From Prevotellaceae bacterium UBA5903 (GTDB lineage Bacteria > Bacteroidota > Bacteroidia > Bacteroidales > Bacteroidaceae): a stretch of DNA of 22,635 nucleotides. Under the pieces are notes generated by a model. It had not been told where the DNA came from, searched no databases, and saw nothing but the letters and a program-made list of their open reading frames with translations. A program made the position numbers and the translations under genes. The stretch is from contig DJEH01000129.1 in assembly GCA_002431845.1 (NCBI GenBank), forward strand, positions 1 through 22,635, given 5' to 3'. Positions 7,187-14,610 of the stretch are shown here, one piece after another (the first letter of the stretch is position 1; each line of letters opens with the position of its first letter).

Positions 7187-8902
7187 ATGAACGTTTTAGA
7201 TCTTAGCGAACAAGAAATACAACGCCGCAATTCGCTCGAAGAATTGCGCAATATGGGCATTGATCCATATCCTGCAGCCGAATATCACGTAAATGCATAT
7301 AGCGACGATATAAAGGAGAATTTTAAAGAAGACGAAAAGCGCGAAGTATGTATTGCTGGTCGTCTGATGACACGCCGCGTAATGGGCAAGGCAAGTTTTG
7401 CCGAACTGATGGACTCTAAAGGCCGAATTCAGGTGTATATCACACGCGATGACATCTGCCCAGGCGAAGATAAAACGCTCTACAACACTATATTTAAAAA
7501 ACTACTCGACCTTGGCGACTTTGTTGGCGTAAAGGGCTTTGTGTTCCGCACACAGACGGGCGAAATCTCAGTTCATGCACAAGAGTTGGTGCTCTTATCG
7601 AAGAGCCTCAAGCCACTCCCCGTGGTGAAAGAAAAAGATGGTGTGACCTACGATGCATTCAACGATCCCGAGCTTCGTTATCGCCAACGCTACGTAGACC
7701 TTTTGGTTAATCCTGGCGTGAAGGACATATTCCTAAAGCGCACCAAGATTATCAAAACCATGCGTGAGTACTTTGACGAGGCAGGTTACACCGAGGTTGA
7801 AACACCAATATTGCAGTCAATCCCAGGTGGTGCAAGTGCCCGTCCGTTCATCACTCACCACAACTCACTCGACATTGACCTTTATCTTCGCATCGCAACC
7901 GAGCTATATCTGAAGCGCTTGATAGTAGGTGGTTTTGAAGGCGTTTACGAAATAGGTAAAAACTTCCGTAACGAAGGTATGGACCGCACGCACAATCCAG
8001 AGTTTACGTGTATGGAGCTCTATGTGCAGTATAAGGACTATAACTGGATGATGTCGTTCACAGAGAAACTACTCGAACGCATCTGCATAGCCGTAAATGG
8101 TTGCACAGAAAGTGTAATCGACGGCAAAACCGTAAGCTTTAAGGCTCCATTCCGCCGTTTGCCTATACTCGAGGCCATTAAAGAGAAAACTGGTTACGAC
8201 CTTGATGGTAAGAGCGAAGACGAAATACGCGATATTTGCAAAAAGCTTAACATGGAGATTGACGACACCATGGGTAAGGGCAAACTCATTGACGAAATTT
8301 TCGGCGAGTTTTGCGAAGGCACATATATCCAACCAACCTTCATCACCGACTATCCCATTGAAATGTCGCCACTCACCAAAAAGCATCGTTCTAACCCCAA
8401 CCTCACAGAACGCTTTGAGTTGATGGTAAATGGTAAGGAGTTGGCCAATGCTTACTCCGAGCTAAACGACCCTATCGACCAAGAAGAACGCTTCCAAGAG
8501 CAGTTGCGCTTGTCTGAAAAGGGCGACGATGAAGCCATGTTTATCGACCAAGACTTTTTGCGTGCATTACAGTATGGCATGCCTCCAACCTCGGGTATTG
8601 GCATTGGCATTGACCGTTTGGTAATGCTTATGACTGGCCAAACTCAAATACAAGAGGTACTGTTCTTCCCACAAATGCGCCCCGAAAAGAAAGCTCCACG
8701 CGACAAGGCCGACAAATATGTGGCTGCTGGTATAGCCGAAGAACTCGTGCCCATTTTACAAAAGGTGGGTTACTATCTTGTGAGCGACTTGAAGGACGTG
8801 AAGGCACAGAAAATTCAACAACAGATTGGCGAAATCATTAAGAAGTATAAACTCGATATAGCCAAACCAAGTGTGCAAGATATTGAGGCTTGGAATATCT
8901 GA
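7187..8902 (+). CDS. lysS: Lysyl-tRNA synthetase, class II
   Basis: Charges tRNA-Lys with lysine in the cytoplasm. With the start at 7187 the protein has 571 residues and begins MNVLDLSEQEIQRRNSLEELRNMGIDPYP, the standard N-terminus; the in-frame ATG at 7130 would add 19 residues and lies upstream of the promoter box. An anticodon-binding OB-fold covers about 50-160 (RRVMGKASFAELMD...IQVYI). The catalytic core includes motif 2, FRNEGMDRTHNPEFT (Arg261, Glu263), and motif 3, GIGIDRLVML (Asp476, Arg477). After motif 3 there is an extension of roughly 70 residues (about 500-571) absent from E. coli-type LysRS (about 505 residues). It reads like a helix-hairpin-helix segment (AEELVPILQKVGYYLVSDLK). 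A hairpin and then gpsA follow. Confidence 0.97.
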   Translation: MNVLDLSEQEIQRRNSLEELRNMGIDPYPAAEYHVNAYSDDIKENFKEDEKREVCIAGRLMTRRVMGKASFAELMDSKGRIQVYITRDDICPGEDKTLYNTIFKKLLDLGDFVGVKGFVFRTQTGEISVHAQELVLLSKSLKPLPVVKEKDGVTYDAFNDPELRYRQRYVDLLVNPGVKDIFLKRTKIIKTMREYFDEAGYTEVETPILQSIPGGASARPFITHHNSLDIDLYLRIATELYLKRLIVGGFEGVYEIGKNFRNEGMDRTHNPEFTCMELYVQYKDYNWMMSFTEKLLERICIAVNGCTESVIDGKTVSFKAPFRRLPILEAIKEKTGYDLDGKSEDEIRDICKKLNMEIDDTMGKGKLIDEIFGEFCEGTYIQPTFITDYPIEMSPLTKKHRSNPNLTERFELMVNGKELANAYSELNDPIDQEERFQEQLRLSEKGDDEAMFIDQDFLRALQYGMPPTSGIGIGIDRLVMLMTGQTQIQEVLFFPQMRPEKKAPRDKADKYVAAGIAEELVPILQKVGYYLVSDLKDVKAQKIQQQIGEIIKKYKLDIAKPSVQDIEAWNI

Positions 8903-8909
8903 TAAGTAG

Positions 8910-8946
8910 GTGAACATCTGCTTGCTAAAAACGGGCAGATGCTCAC
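8910..8946 (+). terminator. Hairpin between lysS and gpsA
   Basis: 12-base arms GTGAACATCTGC (8910-8921) and GCAGATGCTCAC (8935-8946) pair with one wobble around a 13-base loop. It starts 8 bases after the lysS stop. Only three consecutive Ts follow (8949-8951), so it is probably a weak terminator or processing site, and gpsA may still be read from lysS transcripts. Confidence 0.45.
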
Positions 8947-8980
8947 ACTTTCCGTAGATGTGTAAACATAACTATCATAT

Positions 8981-9976
8981 ATGTACGACTTAGGAAACAT
9001 AGCAGTGATGGGTAGTGGCAGTTGGGCCACTGCTATCGCCAAGATGCTACTTGAAAAAGTGGAGCATCTGCATTGGTATATACGCCGACAAGATGCTATC
9101 GACGACTTCGTACGTATGGAACACAACCCCTCTTACCTAACGAGTGTGCATTTCGACACCTCGCGCATCACTTTCTCAACCGATATCAATGAGATAGTGA
9201 AAAACTGCCGAACGTTGGTATTTGTCACTCCGTCGCCCTATCTTAAAAACCATTTACGAAAGCTAAAGGTTAAGTTGCACGACAAGTTTATCATTACTGC
9301 TATCAAAGGCATTGTGCCCGATGAAAACCTTGTATGCTCTGAGTTTTTCAGACAAATATACAATGTGCCCGACGAGAACCTTGCGGTGTTGGGCGGTCCA
9401 AGTCATGCAGAGGAAGTGGCGCTCGGACGCTTAACTTACCTAACCGTGGGATGCTCAGACAGTGCAAAAGCCACGGCTTTTGCCGAAACAATGGCTTCGA
9501 GCTACGTAAAAACTAAAACGGCAGCCGATGTGATAGGAATAGAGTATGCCTCGGTTTTAAAAAACGTTTATGCCATAGCAGCAGGCATTTGCAATGGGTT
9601 GAAGTATGGCGACAACTTTCAGAGTGTACTCATGTCGAATGCTGTACAAGAGATGAACCGTTTTTTGCGTGCCGTCTATCCCATCGACCGCTGTGTGTAC
9701 GACAGTGTTTACTTAGGCGACCTTTTGGTGACGGGATATTCAAACTTCTCGCGCAACCGCATATTCGGCACAATGATAGGTAAGGGATATAGTGTAAAAT
9801 CGGCGCAAATAGAGATGGAGATGATAGCCGAAGGGTATTATGGCACCAAATGTATGAAAGACATTAACAAACACTATCATGTAAATATGCCTATACTTGA
9901 TGCTGTATACAACATCCTTTACGAGCGTATCTCGCCCACAATCGAAATAAAGTTGCTCACCGACTCGTTTAGATAA
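8981..9976 (+). CDS. gpsA: NAD(P)-dependent glycerol-3-phosphate dehydrogenase
   Basis: Reduces dihydroxyacetone phosphate to sn-glycerol 3-phosphate, the backbone for phospholipids, in the cytoplasm. The protein has 331 residues, the normal GpsA length. The N-terminal Rossmann motif NIAVMGSGSWATAIAKML (6-23) has the GxGxxA dinucleotide-binding form. Also seen are LVFVTPSPYLKNHL, the family motif AVLGGPSHAEEVALG, and the substrate-domain motif GIEYASVLKNVYAIAAGI with catalytic Lys194. The lysS-gpsA order is common in Bacteroidales, where a glucose-6-phosphate isomerase gene often follows; here an acyltransferase-like gene takes that place. The start at 8981 is the only suitable ATG before the nucleotide-binding motif. 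Confidence 0.95.
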   Translation: MYDLGNIAVMGSGSWATAIAKMLLEKVEHLHWYIRRQDAIDDFVRMEHNPSYLTSVHFDTSRITFSTDINEIVKNCRTLVFVTPSPYLKNHLRKLKVKLHDKFIITAIKGIVPDENLVCSEFFRQIYNVPDENLAVLGGPSHAEEVALGRLTYLTVGCSDSAKATAFAETMASSYVKTKTAADVIGIEYASVLKNVYAIAAGICNGLKYGDNFQSVLMSNAVQEMNRFLRAVYPIDRCVYDSVYLGDLLVTGYSNFSRNRIFGTMIGKGYSVKSAQIEMEMIAEGYYGTKCMKDINKHYHVNMPILDAVYNILYERISPTIEIKLLTDSFR

Positions 9977-10010
9977 ACAGCGGTGAAGAAAACTCATATC
10001 AAATAGCTTT

Positions 10011-10056
10011 AGGAATTAGGAGTTAGTCACCATTAACTCTTAATTCCTATTTTTTA
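10011..10056 (+). terminator. Rho-independent-type terminator after gpsA
   Basis: 16-base arms at 10011-10026 (AGGAATTAGGAGTTAG) and 10033-10048 (TTAACTCTTAATTCCT) pair with two wobbles around a six-base loop and are followed by ATTTTTT (10049-10055). It ends about 13 bases before the next ATG, leaving no room for a separate promoter. Confidence 0.75.
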
Positions 10057-10068
10057 AATTAAGCTCTC

Positions 10069-11010
10069 ATGACCTTTAGTATAAAACGCTATACAGCCAA
10101 CGATAAAGAACTATGGAATGACTTTTTGACGAGTTCAAAAAATGCCACTTTCTTGTTACACCGCAACTATATGGACTATCATAGCGACAGATTTGCCGAT
10201 TACTCGTTGATGGTGTATAAGGACAATAAACTTTATGCGTTGCTGCCAGCAAACCAAGCAAACAACACGTTTTATTCGCACCAGGGACTAACCTATGGTG
10301 GCTTGGTAACCAACTCAAAAGCCACTGCCGACGATGTGTGTCAAGTGTTTGTAACACTTAATAACTATCTGCAGCAGCAAGGTTTTCGAAAGGTGGTTTA
10401 CAAAGCCATTCCGTGGATATATCAGCAGTTGCCTGCCGAAGAAGACCTTTATGCCATAGTCAAAGAATGCCATGCACACCTGTCTGTGCGCAACATATCG
10501 TCTGTTATCAATATGCACAATCCCCTAAAATGGAGGCGCATACGCTCTTGTGGAGCCAACAAAGCCGAACTTAGTGGCATCGTGTCGGAAGAGAGTGAAG
10601 ACTTTGCTACATTTTGGCAAATACTGCAAGACAACCTCATGACCACCTATCAAGCCAAACCCGTTCATACGCTCAAAGAGATATTATTACTCAAGTCCAG
10701 ATTTCCCAATCAAATAAGGCTTTACGTAGCAAAGAAAAACGAAATCATGCTGGGAGGAACCTTGCTCTACGTAACCCCGCAAGTGGTGCATGTGCAATAT
10801 ATATCCGCGTCGCCAGAGGGCAAACACGAGCATGCTTTAGACGCTTTGTTTAGAAAACTATTGCAAGAAGATTACAAAAACTGCATGTACTTTGACTTTG
10901 GCACATCAAACGAACAACAGGGTAAAGTGCTCAACACATCGCTCATCTACCAAAAAGAGGGTTTCGGTGGCAGAGCCGTTTGCTACGACACCTATGAGTG
11001 GGAACTTTGA
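10069..11010 (+). CDS. GNAT / FemAB-like acyltransferase
   Basis: A 313-residue cytoplasmic protein with the two-lobed pattern of the FemAB-related GNAT group. The first lobe (1-160) begins IKRYTANDKELWNDFLTSSKNATFLLHRNYMDYHSDRF and includes ALLPANQANNTFYSHQGLTYGGL, typical of this group. The second lobe includes RLYVAKKNEIMLGGTLLYVT, HVQYISASPEG and ALDALFRKLLQEDYKNCMYFDFGTSNEQQGKVLNTSLIYQKEGFGGRAV, the end pattern of this group. Such enzymes add amino acids or acyl groups to cell-wall or lipid precursors, or modify sugars; the substrate cannot be told. A terminator lies just upstream of its ATG, so its expression depends on read-through or on a promoter inside gpsA. A purH-type promoter follows it. 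Confidence 0.75.
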   Translation: MTFSIKRYTANDKELWNDFLTSSKNATFLLHRNYMDYHSDRFADYSLMVYKDNKLYALLPANQANNTFYSHQGLTYGGLVTNSKATADDVCQVFVTLNNYLQQQGFRKVVYKAIPWIYQQLPAEEDLYAIVKECHAHLSVRNISSVINMHNPLKWRRIRSCGANKAELSGIVSEESEDFATFWQILQDNLMTTYQAKPVHTLKEILLLKSRFPNQIRLYVAKKNEIMLGGTLLYVTPQVVHVQYISASPEGKHEHALDALFRKLLQEDYKNCMYFDFGTSNEQQGKVLNTSLIYQKEGFGGRAVCYDTYEWEL

Positions 11011-11052
11011 ACATAAAATATTGAATGTCCCCTTATTTTATTTAATAAAAAC

Positions 11053-11084
11053 TTAGCACAACACATAAAAAAGCAGTACTTTTG
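11053..11084 (+). promoter_or_regulatory. Promoter ahead of the purH-mre cluster
   Basis: TACTTTTG at 11077-11084 fits the Bacteroidetes -7 consensus TAnnTTTG. The -33 element is weak: TTAG at 11053-11056, 20 bases upstream. Transcription would start near 11090, about 40 bases before the purH ATG. Confidence 0.55.
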
Positions 11085-11130
11085 CAAAAGTTTTAAACAT
11101 TATAGAATACATAATAAAACATATCCCAAT

Positions 11131-11724
11131 ATGTCCTCAACAAAGAAAATCAAAACCGCACTTGTATCGGTATTTCATAAAGACGGCTTAGATCAACTCC
11201 TTGCAAAACTTCATGAAGAAGGAGTTCAATTTTTGTCTACTGGTGGTACACAAAAGTTTATTGAATCTTTAGGCTATCCCTGCCAAAAGGTTGAAGAAGT
11301 GACAACCTATCCATCAATACTTGGTGGACGCGTTAAGACACTCCACCCAAAAATATTTGGTGGCATCTTAGGACGTCGCGAACTCGAAGAGGATAAGAAG
11401 GAAATGGCTCACTACGAAATTCCTGAAATCGACCTCGTAATCGTAGACCTCTATCCATTTGAACAAACCGTGGCAAGTGGTGCAAGCGAGGCTGATATCA
11501 TCGAGAAGATTGACATAGGTGGCATCTCGCTCATCCGTGCTGGAGCTAAGAACTTTAAGGACGTTGTTATCGTACCCTCAAAGGCCGAATACCAACCATT
11601 ACTCGACATCATCAATAAGAATGGTGCACAAACCGAACTTGAAGAGCGTCGTTGGTTTGCTACGAAAGCTTTTGGTGTAAGTAGCCACTACGATACCGCT
11701 ATTCACAACTGGTTTGAGAAATAA
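11131..11724 (+). CDS. purH: PurH-type IMP cyclohydrolase, N-terminal domain only
   Basis: Closes the ring of FAICAR to give IMP, the last step of purine synthesis. The protein has 197 residues and is complete for the IMP cyclohydrolase (MGS-like) domain: STGGTQKFIESLGY, then LGGRVKTLHPKIFGG with Lys69, VDLYPFE with Tyr108, and KIDIGGISLIRAGAKN with Asp128 and Lys140. These correspond to the catalytic residues of bifunctional ATIC/PurH. The usual PurH is a bifunctional protein of about 510-590 residues whose C-terminal AICAR transformylase domain is missing here; the stop falls exactly at the domain boundary (SSHYDTAIHNWFEK). The preceding step must therefore be done by a separate enzyme encoded elsewhere. 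mreB starts 107 bases later. The intact residues argue that the domain is still functional. Confidence 0.88.
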   Translation: MSSTKKIKTALVSVFHKDGLDQLLAKLHEEGVQFLSTGGTQKFIESLGYPCQKVEEVTTYPSILGGRVKTLHPKIFGGILGRRELEEDKKEMAHYEIPEIDLVIVDLYPFEQTVASGASEADIIEKIDIGGISLIRAGAKNFKDVVIVPSKAEYQPLLDIINKNGAQTELEERRWFATKAFGVSSHYDTAIHNWFEK

Positions 11725-11733
11725 AGCATTTTA

Positions 11734-11778
11734 TTGACGGAGATAAGATATGCAAAGCCCGAACAGGCAAAAATGTGA
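11734..11778 (+). pseudogene. Possible decayed start of the PurH transformylase domain
   Basis: In the same frame as the purH reading frame, beyond its TAA stop, the sequence reads LTEIRYAKPEQAKM before a TGA. This resembles the conserved LRYGENPHQxA that opens the AICAR transformylase domain of bifunctional PurH, with one residue lost. The stretch is short, so chance resemblance is possible. Confidence 0.3.
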
Positions 11779-11831
11779 TGGCTTGATGCCATACATTAAA
11801 AATCTCATCTCGCAACTCAATACAAAATAAC

Positions 11832-12863
11832 ATGGGAATTTTTTCAAAGTTCTTTTCATTTACACAAGAGTTGGCTATTGACTTAGGTACAGCCAACACT
11901 ATTATTATTGCCGATGGCGAGATTGCTGTAAACGAGCCTTCGGTGGTGGCACTTGACACACATAGCGAAAAAATGATTGCAGTGGGCGAGGATGCTAAGC
12001 GCATGTACGAAAAGACAAATAACAAGATACGTGTAATTCGTCCATTGCGCGACGGCGTAATTGCCGACTTCAATGCTTGCGAGCAAATGATGCGCGGTTT
12101 GATAAAGAAAGTACACTCTGGCAAACGCCTCTTCTCGCCTTCATTGCGAATGGTAATTGGTGTGCCAAGCGGTTCGACCGAGGTGGAACTAAGAGCTGTG
12201 CGCGACTCTGCCGAACATGCAGGCGGACGCGATGTGTTCTTGCTCTATGAGCCAATGGCTGCCGCCATTGGTATTGGCATCGATGTAAATGCCCCCGAGG
12301 GTAACATGATTGTTGATATAGGTGGTGGTACCACAGAGATTGCTGTAATCTCGTTGGGTGGCATTGTGTCGAACAACTCTATCAAAATGGCAGGCGACGA
12401 CTTTACAAGCGATATTCAAGAGTACATGAGCCGCCAGCACAACGTGCGCGTAAGCGAACGTATGGCAGAGCGTATCAAAATTAATGTGGGCGCTGCACTT
12501 ACCGACTTGCCCAATCCGCCTAAGGACTATCTTATTCATGGTCCTAATCGTATCACTACTATGCCAATGGAAGTGCCTGTGTGCTACCAAGAGATAGCTC
12601 ACTGCTTAGAAACCTCTATTGCTAAGATAGAACAGGCTGTAGTGAACGCTTTGGCCAATACTCCGCCTGAGCTATATGCCGACATTGTGAAGAATGGCAT
12701 CTATCTTACTGGTGGTGGTGCATTGTTGCGCGGACTCGATAAGCGTTTGAGTGATAAAATCAATATACCTTTCCATGTGGCAGAAGACCCTCTGCTTTGT
12801 GTGGCTAAGGGTACGGGTATTGCACTTAAAAATGTTGAGAACTTTACGTTCTTGATGCGATAA
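11832..12863 (+). CDS. mreB: Rod shape-determining actin homologue MreB
   Basis: A bacterial actin that polymerises under the inner membrane and places the elongation machinery. The protein has 343 residues, as expected. The short hydrophobic N-terminus MGIFSKFFSF may serve as the membrane-binding helix. ATP-site motifs are phosphate-1 AIDLGTANTII (Asp17), phosphate-2 MIVDIGGGTTEIAVISLGGIV, and the adenosine motif GIYLTGGGALLRGLDKRL. It is the first gene of the shape cluster mreB-mreC-mreD-PBP2-rodA and follows purH by 107 bases with no visible promoter of its own, so it is probably read from the purH promoter. A REP-like palindrome separates it from mreC. Confidence 0.97.
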   Translation: MGIFSKFFSFTQELAIDLGTANTIIIADGEIAVNEPSVVALDTHSEKMIAVGEDAKRMYEKTNNKIRVIRPLRDGVIADFNACEQMMRGLIKKVHSGKRLFSPSLRMVIGVPSGSTEVELRAVRDSAEHAGGRDVFLLYEPMAAAIGIGIDVNAPEGNMIVDIGGGTTEIAVISLGGIVSNNSIKMAGDDFTSDIQEYMSRQHNVRVSERMAERIKINVGAALTDLPNPPKDYLIHGPNRITTMPMEVPVCYQEIAHCLETSIAKIEQAVVNALANTPPELYADIVKNGIYLTGGGALLRGLDKRLSDKINIPFHVAEDPLLCVAKGTGIALKNVENFTFLMR

Positions 12864-12979
12864 TGATGCAGAGCATTTTGCATTGTGCTGAAACAGAACC
12901 AAGGCTTGATAAAATCAAGTGTATGTGTCAGAAAAATGCAATAAATATGCTACTATATAAATAAAAAAAAGGACGAGTG

Positions 12980-13043
12980 GCCTCACCCTCTCGGTCCCCA
13001 TCTCCAAGGGGAGAGGGCGACCAAGTGGGTGAGGCTTTCTTTT
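12980..13043 (+). repeat. REP-like palindromic element between mreB and mreC
   Basis: The outer arms GCCTCACCC (12980-12988) and GGGTGAGGC (13027-13035) are perfect complements. An inner stem pairs CCCTCT (12986-12991) and CCCC against GGGG and AGAGGG. The element is visibly GC-rich amid AT-rich flanks and is followed by TTTCTTTT. It could fold as a terminator or mRNA processing site. Its layout also suits a dispersed palindromic repeat. Confidence 0.65.
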
Positions 13044-13067
13044 ACAACACAGATATCTCTCTTATTT

Positions 13068-13955
13068 ATGAGCGATAATAATTCAAAAAGCAATTTAGTA
13101 GACTTTGTAGGCAAATATAGCTATTGCTTCCTTTTTGTCATACTTGAGGCAATCAGCATGACATTGCTTTTTAGATTTAATAGCTACCAAGGCAGTGTGT
13201 GGTTTAGTGCTGCCAACTCGTTTGTGGCTAAGGTTAATGGTATTTATACAGATGCTATTAGTTTTATCCATTTGCAAGAAGTAAATCGTAGCCTTACGGA
13301 CCAAAATATTGCTTTGCAGCGCGAAACCGAACATCTGCGACAAGCGTTGATAACAGCTACAAAAGACACAACCATCACCGAGAAACTGATGAAAGAAAAA
13401 CTCGTTGGTTACAACATGATACCAGCCATGGTGGTGTCTAACAGCTCTGATAGGGCAAACAACTATATCGTGATAGACCGCGGTGAAGCCGACGGCATCC
13501 GTCCTGAAATGGGCGTTGTTGGTGGAGGTGGCGTGGTAGGCATTGTATATTTGGTAGGCCCTCATCATTCGTTGATAATACCTGTGACCAACCGCAAGTC
13601 AAGCATCAGCTGCCGCATACGTGGCCAGAACTATTTTGGCTATTTGCAATGGGATGGTTCGAGTATGTTGAGTGCATATCTTGACGATGTGCCACGTTAT
13701 GCCCGTCCACACGTGGGGCAGGCGGTTGAAACAAGTGGTTATTCGGCAGTGTTCCCTCCAGGCATATTTGTAGGTCGTGTGCGCAAGGTGCGCAATTCAT
13801 CTGACGGTCAATCCTACAGATTAGACGTAACCTTGGGCACTAACTTTGCCAACTTGCGCGATGTGTCGGTTGTAACAACTCCTTACAAAGCAGAGATTGA
13901 CACACTGCAAGTGCATGCACAACAAGTGGACGAAGCAACCGAGAATACCCACTAA
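13068..13955 (+). CDS. mreC: Rod shape-determining protein MreC
   Basis: An inner-membrane protein with a periplasmic domain that scaffolds the elongasome and activates PBP2/RodA. The start at 13068 gives 295 residues (MSDNNSKSNLVDFVGKYSYCFLF); an in-frame GTG at 13029 lies inside the palindromic element and is unlikely. A transmembrane helix covers about 17-37, a coiled coil lies at about 65-105 (HLQEVNRSLTDQNIALQRET), and a beta-domain follows (NNYIVIDRGEADGIRPEMGVVGGGGVVGIVYLVG, VGQAVETSGYSAVFPPGIFVGRVRKV). These are standard MreC motifs. mreD follows after about 90 bases. Confidence 0.95.
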   Translation: MSDNNSKSNLVDFVGKYSYCFLFVILEAISMTLLFRFNSYQGSVWFSAANSFVAKVNGIYTDAISFIHLQEVNRSLTDQNIALQRETEHLRQALITATKDTTITEKLMKEKLVGYNMIPAMVVSNSSDRANNYIVIDRGEADGIRPEMGVVGGGGVVGIVYLVGPHHSLIIPVTNRKSSISCRIRGQNYFGYLQWDGSSMLSAYLDDVPRYARPHVGQAVETSGYSAVFPPGIFVGRVRKVRNSSDGQSYRLDVTLGTNFANLRDVSVVTTPYKAEIDTLQVHAQQVDEATENTH

Positions 13956-13964
13956 CTCTTATTG

Positions 13965-13997
13965 TACATAGGTAAGCAATAAGTGCCTGCTTATGTA
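13965..13997 (+). other. Imperfect hairpin between mreC and mreD
   Basis: TACATA (13965-13970) plus AAGCA (13974-13978), with a three-base bulge, pair with TGCTTATGTA (13988-13997). There is no T-run, and mreD lies about 50 bases downstream. It may be a processing site or chance. Confidence 0.3.
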
Positions 13998-14046
13998 TTT
14001 CATAGAATAATATAACCTCTACAATAACTCTTTAACATTATTATCC

Positions 14047-14547
14047 GTGTTTCAAACAGTTATGTCGCGAGTGGGATGGTTCATCTCGCTACTATTGCTG
14101 CAAGCGTTGGTTTTTAACCATGTGCACATATTAGGTTTTGCCACACCGATGCCCTATGTTTATTTCTTGCTTATTATGCCGAGCAATACCCCGCGTTGGC
14201 TTTATGTGTTGTTGGGCTTTGTGTTGGGCTTGTGTGTAGACCTCTTTACCAATACTCCAGGCATGGCGGCTGGTGCACTATGCTTGTTGGGACTTATTAA
14301 TCCGCTTTTGCTAAAGGTATTTTCGCCAAGCGATAACAACGATAGCTTTGAGCCTTCGCACAAAACAATGGAGTGGGGGGCATTTGTAAGATACGTATTC
14401 TTTAGCGTGCTGATATACTGCATTGTGTTCTTTATTTTTGAAGCCTTTTCATTCTTTGATTGGTTGATTTTGCTCATCAACATTGTAGGTAGCACGTTGC
14501 TCACCACCTTGTTTGTTGTGGCAATGGAACTTATTCGTGGAAAGTGA
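14047..14547 (+). CDS. mreD: Rod shape-determining protein MreD
   Basis: A small, very hydrophobic inner-membrane protein of the elongasome. It has 166 residues with about five or six membrane segments. Recognisable Bacteroidales MreD features are LLLQALVFNHVHILGFATPMPYVYFLLIMP, TPRWLYVLLGFVLGLCVDLFTNTPGMAAG and a C-terminal helix ending MELIRGK. The start is either GTG at 14047 or ATG at 14062; both leave a short N-terminal tail before the first helix, and I keep the longer form. It sits between mreC and the PBP2 gene, as is usual. Confidence 0.9.
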   Translation: MFQTVMSRVGWFISLLLLQALVFNHVHILGFATPMPYVYFLLIMPSNTPRWLYVLLGFVLGLCVDLFTNTPGMAAGALCLLGLINPLLLKVFSPSDNNDSFEPSHKTMEWGAFVRYVFFSVLIYCIVFFIFEAFSFFDWLILLINIVGSTLLTTLFVVAMELIRGK

Positions 14548-14610
14548 CCTAAGCTATTCTGAACACATACTTATATATAAATATAACCAACCCAAAAACA
14601 GTTTCATCAA

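Noticed and set aside
11722..11778. Programmed stop-codon readthrough in purH
   Set aside because: The readthrough product would end after only 18 further residues and could not supply the transformylase domain; decay is simpler.
13029..13067. GTG start for mreC
   Set aside because: It lies inside the palindromic element, and the ATG at 13068 gives a normal MreC N-terminus.
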